DNA from: Thermothielavioides terrestris NRRL 8126
Taxonomy: Eukaryota > Ascomycota > Sordariomycetes > Sordariales > Chaetomiaceae
DNA length: 64,000 nucleotides
Direction: 5' to 3'
NCBI RefSeq assembly: GCF_000226115.1
Contig: NC_016459.1
Location: 992,001 to 1,056,000 of the forward strand
In this document: positions 47,605-59,000 of the stretch, piece after piece
Numbering within the stretch: position 1 is the stretch's first letter
How the letters are laid out: every line of letters begins with the position of its first letter
Translations under genes and position numbers: made by a program
Notes under the pieces: model-generated
Told to the model about the DNA's origin: nothing
Databases searched by the model: none
What the model saw: the letters and a program-made list of their open reading frames with translations, nothing else

Positions 47605-50600
47605 ATGCTAGGCGTCTTTCTCGGATTCTATTCTCGAAATGGCAGGTTCCTCTTTGACTCCTCATATCTCTCGCTAACCACTCTGCAGTTCAAACGGTTC
47701 CGCGCGGACCGGGCGGAGCAAGGAAGCTCAGAGAGCTCTCCTCGTCAACCTGTGAATCCCCGCTCCAGCACCACCGACGAATGGACTCGCCGAAGTTGGC
47801 CGTCGCAACCGGCATTTGATCATCACAATGTCCCTCTACGAACCCCCGAAGGAGCGCTCTATAGGCACGACTCCATTGCCACGATGGCGACCGGCTCGGA
47901 CTCGAGGTTCTTCACGTCTGCGCCACCCAAGAATCCTCAAGGCCTGACGCTGGTGCACGAACCCCATGATGCTACGGCCGACGTGATATTTGTTCATGGC
48001 CTTGGCGGGTCTTCTTGGACTACGTGGTGCTGGAGGCACGACTCATCCATGTTTTGGCCCGCCTGGCTTCAACATGAGCAAGGACTATCAGAGTTTAGGA
48101 TCTTCACGTTCGGATACAATGCCAACTGGCGTGGTCCAGACACGCCACTGAGCATCCTTGACTTCGCCAAGGGCTTGCTGATTCGGATGAGGGGGTTTGG
48201 CGACGAGGATCCCAGCGGGGCTCAGCCTCTTGGGAAGGTTTGTGCCGTTATGATAACAACCACTGGGTGGTGAAGCCCGTTAACTAAGAATGACCATCTT
48301 AGCGACCGATCATCTTCGTTGCGCACTCCATGGGCGGGCTGGTGGTAAAGAAGGTGGGTCAGAAAGGGCTTTCGCCTACTCCAACTGCTTACCTCCTTGT
48401 CAGGCTTATGTGCTCGGGAAGTACGATGACCACTACACGGAAATGATCTCCCGCGTACACGGGATCGTCTTTCTCTCCACGCCCCACAGAGGCTCATCGC
48501 ATGCCAGCTCTCTCAACACCCTCCTTTCTGTCATGGTTGGGACGTCGAACAAGGTTTACGTGTCGGAGCTGGAGAGCAACTCTACCTCAATCGAGGATTT
48601 GAATGAACAATTTCGAACCGTTTGTGGGCCCCTACGCTTGGTATCTATATACGAGACGCTCCCGACGAGAGTTCCCCCGGGCATCAAGAAATTGGTACGG
48701 AACCTCCCCCGGTCCAACTGGGACAGGACGCTAACGAGCGTAGATTGTGGGGAAAGACACAGGCGTTCTGAACTATCCGAAGGAGATCTCGGGCCCAGCT
48801 GATGCAGACCATCACACAATCTGCAAGTACCGCAGCCGAGTGGATGACAATTATATCTTGTTCATCACCTTTCTCAAGCAGATCTCTCGTGACCTCATGG
48901 CTCCTTGTATGCGACGACCCAAACCCTCTGCTACCGTTCCTTCGCTGACGTCTGGAAGCTCAATCCCCAGTCAAGCAGCCATCGCCGGTGGATCGAATTC
49001 GTAACCCTCGAATCAGTTCTCGGCATTGTCGAAAACCCGGTTGAAGATGTGCAAAAGTTTGCAAGCCAGGGACTGCAAGGGTCCGGTGAATGGCTCCGCG
49101 AACGGAAGAGCTTTCAGCACTGGCTGAGTGATCCAACCGGAGAGAATCGTCTGTTTTGCTTGAGCGGCATGCCGGGAACAGGCAAGTCGACCTTGGCAGC
49201 AATGACTGTTCGGCATTTGCAACAAGCCTTTTTGGCCCAGAGCTGCCAATTTCACTTCTTTCTGGAGTCCCAGCCGACCAAGAAGAGCGTCGCCTACTGC
49301 CTCAGGTCCATTGCCTTCCAGGTCGCAAGCACCCACGACGTCTTCGCTGAGCAGTTGCTTCGCCTGCATCAGGATGTTGGCGACGTCCTATCGTCTCAGA
49401 AGCACCAAACAATCTGGGCGAAGATTTTCGAAGGCATCTTGTTCAAGCTTGACGTGGGCTACACGCTGCACTGGGTGATCGACGCAGTGGACGAATCGGA
49501 GAACCCGCAGGCGTTTCTGAAGTTCTTGTCGCAAATGCAGTCCTATTCGTGCATCAAAATCATGCTTCTGAGCCGGCCCAGCAAAGACATCACAAGTGCT
49601 CTGGCGCAGAAGGGCAAGGCGGCAATATTCGACACGATAAGTGTCCGAGATACAGCGGCCGACATTCGAGGATACGTTCGGTCCGTTGTTGCTGAAGCTC
49701 TACCGGCGGAAAGCCTCATCCGGGAAGAAATCATCGAGCGCATTCTCGCCAGAACGGAGGGGTCGTTCCTGTGGGCTCGCCTTGCCCTGGACAGGTTGCA
49801 CCACGACTGGCACACTTTGGGCGACATACAAAAAGCGATGGACGTCATACCCAAAGACATGCAGTCGTTGTATCGGAACATGCTTCTGTCCATCAAGAAT
49901 CAGGAACCCCGGCTCCAGGACATAGCACAGAGGATCTTGACGTGGGCAACTTGCAGCTTCAGGCCCATGAGAGTGGTGGAGCTCCAAGCCGCACTTGAAC
50001 CTGAATTCGGCGGATTTATAAGCCTCAAGGACACCATCGTCCAGGTCTGCGGCCATTTTGTGCGGGTCGACGGCGACAGTGTGACGTTGATCCATGCCAC
50101 TGCTCGAAGATTCCTTGTCACGCCCGATGGAGAGGAGCCGGAGCTTATTTCGTCACGGGGGGGGCACGAAACGCTGGCAAAGGCATGCCTGAGGTACCTC
50201 TCTGACGATCGATGGCGACGCATCCTGTCGCAGGTTCCCCAGGCCGATACCGAGCACAAAGACCGACTGTCCGCGGTATACGAGTCACACCCGCTTCTGA
50301 GCTACGCGCTGAACTACTGGGCCTATCATGTGAGACACGCCCCAGTCAGCTCTCCAGAACTGCTTCAGCATCTAAAGCTCTTTTTCGCGAAACATGTTCT
50401 TTGCTGGATCCAAGCTGTGGCACTCTCGAGGTCGTTACGCACCCTGCCGCTGGCTTCCCAGTACATCAAGCTTTATCTCAAGCGGCGCAAGAGAGCACGC
50501 CCGTCGTCGCTCGACGCTGCAGAGCCACGTGGAGAGACCTCGGCTCCAGGCGATAACGAAGTGCAGTTTCTCGAGCGTTGGGCTGTGGACCTCATCCGAC

Positions 50601-52939
50601 TCCTAGGCAAGTTTGGGAGCAACCTCGCCGAGACACCGTCATCCATCTTCAAGCATATTCCACCGCTCTGCCCTCGAGATTCCATCATTGCTCAGTTCGG
50701 TGCACGGCAGGACAGCGCGCTCATTCGAGTCGCGGGAATCTCCTCACGCAACTGGGATGACAACCTTGCGCGGCTGTCCGTCGGACAAGACCAAACAGCA
50801 TCCAAAGTGCGATGCAGCGGCGTCTACTTCCTCACACTGGTGTCCGCCAGCGGCACCATCATCGTCTGGTCTGCCGAGACATGCGAGGAATTGCGCCGGC
50901 TCGAGCACGGGGAGTGGGTTGTCCTGTTCGAAACTAACGGCACTGGCAGCATGGTCGTCTCCAGCGGTCGGTTTACTTTCAAGATTTGGGATATCTCGAC
51001 TGGGAATCTGCTCCATTCGTTCAACAAACTTCCTGAAGCTGACCCAATGCACCTTGCTTTTGGGAATACCGACACGGATCTTGTGGTCGCGTATGACGAC
51101 TGCTCCATTGTCCGGTATGACGCGCAGACTGGCACGGCACTGGCAAGGTTCAGAACCGACAAATCGGACAAACTCCGCGGCTGCCCCCGCCTTATGGTGC
51201 TGAGCCCTGACCGGACCCAGGTTGTCATCGCGTTTCGAGGGCGGCCGGTATTTGTGTGGGAGGCGAATGTTGATGCTCCCAACCCTCCCCGGAGATGCAT
51301 CCGCGCCGCCGACGAAAGCAGATCGGACGAAAATGATGTTTACAGTGCCCCTGAAGTTGCAGTTTGGCACCCAGATGGAGACTCGCTTTTCATCCTGTAC
51401 CAGGACACAGTTCTTGTTCACTGGAATCTCATCGAGGACGAGCGAGAAGAGTATGACAACACCGAGGCGCGGGAGATGGTCATCAACAGCGACGGAACCT
51501 TACTCCTGACCAGCAACAATAGAGGAGTGTTGTCGGTGTGGGCACTGCCAAAGCTCAACCTTGTGTACAGGCTTCATGGCAACGAGTTCGTTCGGGATAT
51601 CGCCTTCAGTCCTGATTCGCAACGCATCTACGACGTGAGAGACTCCATCTGCTCTGTGTGGGAACCTGATGCGCTTGTCAGACCAGATGACATCGATCGC
51701 CATGGCGACAATCTAAGCAGCACAGCTGACGGGTCCGGGGTCTCGGAAGCAGTGTCAGAGCCAGTATATTCACAGGATAAGAGCGGCAGTGCAATCACCG
51801 CGCTTGCATATGAGAGGGGGGGTGAGTTTTACTGTTGTGGGCGGGAAGACGGAACAGTCGCCATCCACGACATGCTCAAAGGGAAGATCTCAAGAAAGGT
51901 TTGCACTCATGGGCCTCACGCGGATGTGATCAGCTTGGCGTGGTCTCCCTCCGGAAGGTACCTCGTCAGCGGAGACGACATGGGCAAGATCATTGCAAAG
52001 AAGCTGAGGTTGAAAGAGGATGGGAAATGGGCAGTATACCCTGTCTTCGAAGCATGGATCGCCGACGACGTTGCCGATGAGGTTGCCGACCAATTTCTTT
52101 TCAGCCCGGACGAAACTCTGCTGTTGATATCAACTCGGTCCCGGGATCAAATCTGGGACCTGGCCTCGAGAACGTTAGCGCTAGAAAGAACGAGGTCCGG
52201 CGATCGGAGTGGACAGTGGATCAACGATCCCTTTGACGACTCTCGACTATTGTTTGTCGAACAAAACCGGGTACATATCCACAATTGGCGGGACTTCGAG
52301 AAAGAAACAACTCTCGACATAATCACGACTGATCCAACGGACCAGGCGGAAGAAGCAACTCCACGGCCAAGCGATATCACCAGTACTGACAAAGTCCAAG
52401 CACTGTCAACCACTCACAGCCGCCGCTTTATTGTCCACCAAACATCCCCTGAACCTTGGAACATGCGGTCCAAGACGAATAGAGGCAGGAACCAGATCAA
52501 CCTGCTTCTGGCCGCAGACCTGCAGGGTCCAGCCCCCACGCCCAAAGAGCAAGTCAGACGCAGATCTCTACCGGAGCTCTCAGCACGGACACAGCTGTTC
52601 TTGGGCACTTACCGCGAGAAGATAATCTTCATCGACCATCAAAACTGGTGGGTAGCGCTTGTCATCATATCTTTTTTTTTTTTTTTTTTCCTCCCAACTG
52701 CACGGAATTCCCACCTAGAACCTGCAAGAGCGTACATTGACATACCGGACAGGTTGTGTTCAAGCGATATCTCGTGGAATGGAAAAGCGGCACCGGATAT
52801 CAGACGGCATTACTTTCTGCCGAGGGACTGGCTGGGCAGCGAGGCTACGATGCAGCTGATCCGGTTCACTGAGCAGGGCGTGCTGCTTGTGCCCAGGAAC
52901 GGGGAGGTGGCCATTGTGCGGTATGGGCGGGCCTTTTAG
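47605..52939 (+). CDS. NLR-like STAND protein: lipase-like (SesB-type) domain, NACHT, beta-propeller
   Basis: Exons 47605-48237, 48303-48353, 48404-48694, 48744-48906, 49017-52647 and 52753-52939; joined length 4,956 nt, 1,651 residues. An N-terminal alpha/beta-hydrolase domain has VIFVHGLGG near residue 130, the nucleophile in VAHSMGG (Ser220) and FLSTPHRG. The NACHT domain has Walker A GMPGTGKST (Lys436) and Walker B VIDAVDE near residue 532. From about residue 980 to the end come WD40-like strands (IIVWSAETCEEL, FKIWDISTGNLLHSF, LSVWALPKLN). The C terminus FLPRDWL..PRNGEVAIVRYGRAF is typical of fungal NLRs. The last intron (52648-52752) holds an 18-T run and restores WLCSSDISW. Expected role: cytosolic sensor whose propeller detects a ligand and whose NACHT oligomerises to trigger the hydrolase, as in heterokaryon incompatibility. 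The start is uncertain; a later ATG at 47884 is possible. Confidence 0.88.
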
Positions 52940-54694
52940 GAGGTGGGGAAGAGTTGTTGCGGCCTGGTATGGGTTGAATGGTTGATGGATGCCTTGGCTG
53001 GCACATCGCTGTTTGTGATGGCACGGTAAAAAGGGGCGTCAGCACGGGCTTGCGATGATCATGGACTGGCCAAATTCGAGCCGCTGGGAAGAATGGATTC
53101 GTTGCTTGATTTGACATGCTATGCGTGTCTCGCCGTGGTGATGGAAGGGAATGGGTCAATCACGGGGTAGGGGATCAAGAAAGTGTTGACGACTTGGGCT
53201 TAGTTTTAGGCCACCGATTAGTGTCAGCATGACGGTGCGGGTATCAAACGGACGGAGGCATTTGCATGGATGGACGAGGTCGCTGCGTGAACAAAAGGCT
53301 CCTTGCGTGGGCCTCGAAGCGGGATAGCCGCAGGTGCCTGTAGGTACTTTTCTGCGTGGTAGCTGGCGTGGAGCTGAGAAAGGTTATGACTTTGTCATGT
53401 ATTTCAATTGAGAATCCCTGACCTGTCCTGTTGAACAGGCCAACATGGCATGTGTAATCACTAGGTTGGCCGACACGAAGAATGTGCGCATATGAGTAAT
53501 GCCTTCATGAGCCGCCCAACACCGGCCAGCATCCTCAACACAGTCTCTCACACAGATATACTCACACACAGCCTGGATTTCAATGCTGCCACTGGCTCAG
53601 CACTCTCAGAGACCACACGGGATCCAAAAAGTAAACACACCTGTCCTAACTGATCGACAAAATGGCATCCACCAGCACTCAAGCCAAGGACGAGGCGGCA
53701 ACGCCGTAAAACTGCAGAAATTGTCAACAAGCCACGACTGCCTGGCGCAGGCCGATGAGTACGACGATATTTGCGGACAGTGCGAGAAGAATTGCAGCTG
53801 GTACGAGTAATAAGACCAGCAGGCGGCTCAGGAAAGGGGAGGGATGGGGGGAAGGGAGTCGGAGTTGGGCGCGAAAATCAACAACGATTAATAAGTTCCG
53901 CTTTGGGGTTGGCTTCTGAATGGGGATTTGGAAACTGGACAAGGGCTATTGCGTTGAACTGTTCTCGTAGAGCGGGCTAGGGGAGGTAATTAGGCAGTGA
54001 ATTGAGTGCGTTGATCTGAGATGGCTCTGTGTCTGCAGCTTGTGGCAGGCAGCTAGTACCTAGGCAGTCAATCAGCAGGCAGCAAGGCACCGGAGAAGAA
54101 TTTCGAATGAGCCGACCCACGCTTCAAGGGAGGAAGGCTCGGGAGGATGAAACAGGGGATGGGGAGAGCGTGAGAGTACCAGTAGAATATAAGGGCGAGG
54201 GTCAACAGTCTGCTGAAAGATCTGAGGTCAAGCTCGCAAGGTAGCCCACCTCGTCTTAGGTTAGATAGCATGCAGTTGAGTTGAGGGAATTCAATTCCAA
54301 GGGAGTCAGCCACTAAGTACATCAGAAACCCACGCAGCATTCCCTGCCCGGCCGGTCTCGCTTTATCAGCGACGGGTGCGGCCGGACTTGCCGTAGGTCA
54401 GGCCTGGATCTCCGGGCACAGGTAGTGCACCCCATCTGTCAGGGCCGGCCAAAAAGGGCCTATCCGGAGATTCTAACTCATGGCCACGGCCGCTATCGCG
54501 ACTCGGGCAACATCTTGCCAAGGACGAGAGCGAGATGTCCCTCGACATCAGCCTAAATTACACTCGAGTCTCCAAACCCCCTAGGCAACACCTGCGCCAC
54601 AGCGCCGAGTGCCGCGCTCATGGTCAACGGTAGCCACGGGCAAGAGCACCTGGTATCACTTGAGTGTGTGGAACGACCCGGCGCAGTTGCCCTG
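52940..54694. other. Intergenic DNA with one doubtful small ORF
   Basis: About 1.75 kb of normal composition between the first NLR and the small minus-strand gene. The frames here are short and overlap on both strands. Only the ATG at 53662 has a notable context (see the separate entry). Confidence 0.45.
53662..53810 (+). CDS. Doubtful small Cys-rich protein
   Basis: The ATG at 53662 sits in ACAAAATGGC, a near-ideal fungal context, and opens MASTSTQAKDEAATP before TAA. In another frame the next 60 nt encode HDCLAQADEYDDICGQCEK plus a final Cys and Trp, then a stop at 53808-53810. A splice from GTAAAA to CAAG would join both, but the intron would be only 26 bp, which is too short. Either the gene is longer and spliced differently, or it carries a frameshift, or this is chance. 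A 75-codon frame from 53583 also reaches the same C terminus without splicing. Confidence 0.22.
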
Positions 54695-55188
54695 TCAATC
54701 CTTCGGCGGGTTCGGCGGAAGATCGGTCGGTTTGCCGCGGGCCTGGTTCCGGAGCTCTTCGATGAAATGCTTCAGAAAACTCTGCGACCTGCTTGGTTCG
54801 GCTGCGGCCGGAGTCAGCACGGTATGCTCGCGGCAATATGCTTCTGGGACCGTCGTTTTGCGCGCACCTGTTGCCTCGCCCTGTCTCAGCGGCTCGTTTG
54901 GATCGCGGCCATAGCGGAGGTTCTCGACGGTGCGGTGGATCCGACGCACTCCGCGATGGAATGATGGACTTCGCAGAATCTTTGGAGACGCGGGAGGAGT
55001 CAGGAGAAGAAGCTCGGCGGGTGGCGGCAGTGGGGGAAGGGGAGGCTTACGAAGTGGACGATTCGGTCCTGTCGTTGAGCTCGGTCAGCCAGAGAGTTTG
55101 GCGTTGCGCGGCCAGTGGTGGGTGTAGAAATTGCACCTACCTCAACACTTAGGTATAGCGTCCAGAAAAGACGAGCCCATGGCGCCAT
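54695..55188 (-). CDS. Small protein resembling mitochondrial MIOREX component Mrx7
   Basis: Proposed exons 55188-55141, 55068-55051 and 54979-54695, with GT..AG introns of 72 and 71 bp; 116 residues. The N terminus is hydrophobic (MAPWARLFWTLYL) and is followed by DRIVHFILRSPSFHRGVRRI and HRTVENLRYGRDPNEP. The pattern of a short hydrophobic helix, then P-x-FH-x-x-V-R-x-(I/V)-H/Y, recalls from memory the small Mrx7 family linked to the mitochondrial ribosome in yeast. The last exon (95 codons) is the best supported; the 18-nt middle exon and the first exon are guesses from splice motifs. The C-terminal half is Pro/Arg-rich and unrecognised. Confidence 0.42.
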
Positions 55189-56087
55189 CTCGGGTCAGCT
55201 CATGTTGGTTGTGCAGATGCGTTCGTTGGCGACGGTTCGCGGGTGGAGAGCGGCGAGCAAGGTCCCGATCCTCCCGAAGATGTCCCGCATGCTTGAATGA
55301 AAAGGGGAAGTGGGGCAACAAGGCTGCAGGGGCCGGTTTTCTCCACCCCAAACAGGTAACCAACCAACCGCCTGCCAAGCCTCGCGCCACAAAACTCCTG
55401 CTTGGATTTCCGAACCAGGCCATCGCAAACCGTCGGTCCGAAACCTCCTGTTGGACATAAAACCGCCAAATTATCATCGGTTTGCCCATCGAGCACTCGA
55501 TATCGGCTCTGCCCGTCTGCGCGCCGAGCAAAACTCCTGGATAGACGATCCACGTCCACGTCCAGCGGTGGTGTGCGGGCGGCCCGTTGCTGTTAGCCCA
55601 CAGCGGCTTGGTTGGACTTAGTGGTGTCTCTGCCCGGATGGGATGGATGCAGGGATTCAGATCCATGGATCGACGCGGCCTCGAGGTAGATCGCTTGGAT
55701 CTCGATCGCCTTGACGATTCGTCTTGCTTGGGAGTGCGGAACAAGTGACCCTTCCCGCACCGCCAAACAGCCGGGTCGGTTATAGTGTCCGGCTTTTCAT
55801 GGGCCGAGAGGCGACAGACGGCACATTCGCTCAAGAACTTGGCCTTCTCCGGCCCGTTTCTGACCAGTCTGCCCAGCAACAAGCATGGGTACGAAGTTCG
55901 GATGGCCATGGCCCAAACTTGCCAACCGCACCCCTCCACCATGTCATACCTGCTGCCAACATGGATGCGGCCGTAGCTCTAAATTTGTTGCTTGTGCCGT
56001 GCTCCTGGTCTGCAACGTGACCATGCAATAAGACGCTGGCTCCACGTTTTGTGATGCTCTCGAGGATGACATTCAAATGCAAAAACA
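55189..56087. other. Intergenic DNA upstream of the second NLR
   Basis: A 266-codon minus-strand frame spans 55142-55942, but it has no recognised domain, is Trp/Arg/Pro-rich as antisense frames often are, and overlaps the small gene's first exon. I treat it as non-coding. The last 150 bp should be the NLR promoter. Confidence 0.45.
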
Positions 56088-59000
56088 ATGAAAGTGAACG
56101 AAGATGCCATCAAGCCGGTCGGTCTCACGCTCCTGTACGAGCCAGACTGGCCCATAGACCCGGCGGTTGAGTGAGTGAGCACCGATTCACCCCTCGCTTG
56201 GAGATGTTGCTGACCATCATCTGCCACCAGCGTTGTCCTTGTCCATGGCATTGGCGGCCATCCCGTCCGGTCGTGGAAGTGCCAGAGCCAAGAGCAGGCC
56301 CTCGCCGCTACTCAGACCACAGTATCTCATCCTGGCATCAAGAGGAGGTTGACAAAGCGCCAGCCGACAGCACTGCTCCGACGGTCGAACTCCGAGCCCC
56401 TGCTTCCTAGAGACCAGCGGGCCGGGAGCAGTGCAAGAACACCGCTCGGGAACCTCTCGGCCAAGTCCGCGTCCCGACTCAACCTCGATATCTCCGCCGA
56501 ACCCACTCGGCAAGGCTCCCTGAGCAGGTCGAGGAGCCTCCTACGAAAGATTTCGGTCAAGTCGGCGTCGAGGTTGAAGCTAGCGGTGCTCGCAGAGCCA
56601 GCTGGCCAACGCCATCTACAGGATGGTGCATACTGGCCGCTTGACTTCTTCCCCGCGTCATGTCCGAACGCCAGGCTGTTCACCTGGGGCTACCACACGC
56701 TCGTGACCGGCACGAAGCCTCTCCCGCTGCAGGCCGATATTTTTTCCCACGCCAAGGAGCTGCTGGTTGAACTTGCCGGCGTCCGCTCTGCGCTCGGCGC
56801 CGGCGCCCGGCCGATCGTCTTCGTTGCGCACTCCACGGGAGGTGTTTTGGTCAAGGACGTGAGTACGCCACACGTTTCTGGAACGCCGTTGTCTGACTCG
56901 TGCAGCTGCTGCGCCTCTCCGAGGCCGAACACGACGGGCCCCTGAAAGAGATCCTGCTCTCAACCTCGGCTGTCATCTTCCTCGGCAGTCCCCACCGCGG
57001 CACGGAGCACTGCAAGCTGGGCGACGCGATCAGGAGCATGGCCAGCGTCACATTGCCTGGCGACCCCGACGACCCTGCGCTGCAGGAACTGTGCGGCGCG
57101 AACAGCGTCGCGGTAGAGCTAGGCCGACAGGCATTTGTGCGGCTGTGGAATGAGTACAACTTCAAGGTCAAGACGTTCCAGGAGTCGGTTATTCCGAGCT
57201 ACCAGCACCCGGAGATCAGGGCGGAAACCGTGAGTGCGCTGCTCACGGAAGGATGTGGGCTTCGCGGTTCGCTGACAGGTTGCAGACAATTCGGCGTCTT
57301 GCGAGCTTCATTGGCGACCCAAGGGAAGACGCAGAGACCATCTACGCGTTACATGCCGACATATGCAGGTTCGGCTCAGCTGAGGATGCAGGCTATCGTG
57401 CGTTGATGAAAACCCTGACTGCGATCATATGCAAGGAAGAAGATGCGGTAAGCTCACCCCGTGCTACTGTTTTGTTAAAGGGTCCGCGGGGTTGACGGCG
57501 TCCAGCGCCACGTTCTGAATACCAAGGAGACTGGTGAGTGCAACAGCAGCCTGTGTATCTGTACGAGTCCGGCACTTACACCACCCCTTAGAATGCCTCT
57601 CCGTGCTCGTTCAGCCGCAGCCCGCGCTCCCTGAGACTCACCCGGCCACTTCGTACCCGGGAACATGCCTGTGGCTGTATGACCTGCACGACTTCAAGGC
57701 GTGGCACCACCGCGACGGCCCAAACAAGCATAAGATCCTCTGGATCAGGGGAGAGTCCGGCTGTGGCAAAACGATCTTGCTGAGGTCGCTTCGCAGAAGA
57801 CTCGAGAGGCAATGGGGTCCAGCCGGCGCCGCCTTCATCTGGTGCGCCGCTCAGGCCTGCAATGGCACCGACGTCCCCCTTGCCGGCCATTACCACGTTA
57901 GCCCCGCCGGCGTCTACCGCGACCTGCTTGCACAACTCTTCTTGCTAGACCCCCGTCTCCGAAAGGCGCTCCTCGCGCTGTACAACCAGCCGCGAAGCGA
58001 CCCGCGGACCTTTGACGATGCACAGGTGGTCTCCTTCTTTGCCGACTATTACGTCAACCAAAAAATCGAGACGCCAGTCAGAAGGACCTTCATTATTGTC
58101 GAGATTGCCGACGAGGCTTGCCCAGCTTACGTGAACGAGCTGCTCAACCGGCTGTCACGTCTCGCTCGCAATTCGGACTTCAGCATCTGCGTCGCAAGCG
58201 GCTACCGCCAGGAGATCATTGAGGAGGAGAACCTGATAAGCATTCCCATGCACCTGCGCAACACTGATGATATCTTGCGATATGTTAATCTCAACCTGCT
58301 GGCCGAGTGGGAGGAGAGAGACAGCGCGGTCATGACCATCGGACGGAAGGCAAGGGGTGTCTTCCTCTGGGCGGAGATCATGGTGAACATCCTGAACGCG
58401 GCCATAATCGAAGGGGCGACTCAGGAGATGATCGAATACACGCTGGATGAGGTCCCCGACGATCTTCATGGCCTGTACGAGTGGATGCTGTCGACGCTCA
58501 ACGACCGGGAAAGAGCCGAGTCGCTGCTCCTCTTCCAATGGGTTATGCTCGCCGCAGAGCCGATGCGGCTGAACGACTTATTTCTCGCCGTCAGGCTGAC
58601 GGATGCCGATCCGTTCGCCCTGTACAGAAAGCATGGCCCGCTCATGGCCCTAGACATCGGCATGCCGCTTTCGATGCGCGAGCTCCGCCAGCTTCGCAAC
58701 TCCGAGATCAACTCCGACACCCCCGACCAGTTCCACCGCTTCCTCCGCGCCCGCTCCATCGGCCTGCTCGAGCTCAAATCCGACAGCCACCAGTCCGCCG
58801 CCAACGAGCCGCTCGGCTTGCAGCGCGTGCAGCCCATCCACAGCTCGGTCCGCACCTTCTTCCTCTCCGGCCGGGGCTTCGCCTGCCTCGCCGCCGGCAA
58901 CCCGTCCATCCCGGCAAACCTCCCTGTCACCGACTTCATTGATATCACCCACTACGCCATGCTCCGCGCCTGCCTGACCTACCTCAATATGCGGGACTTT

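Noticed and set aside
55142..55942. 266-codon minus-strand frame upstream of the second NLR
   Set aside because: Long but without any domain, no homologue recognised, and it conflicts with the better-supported small gene at 54695-55188.
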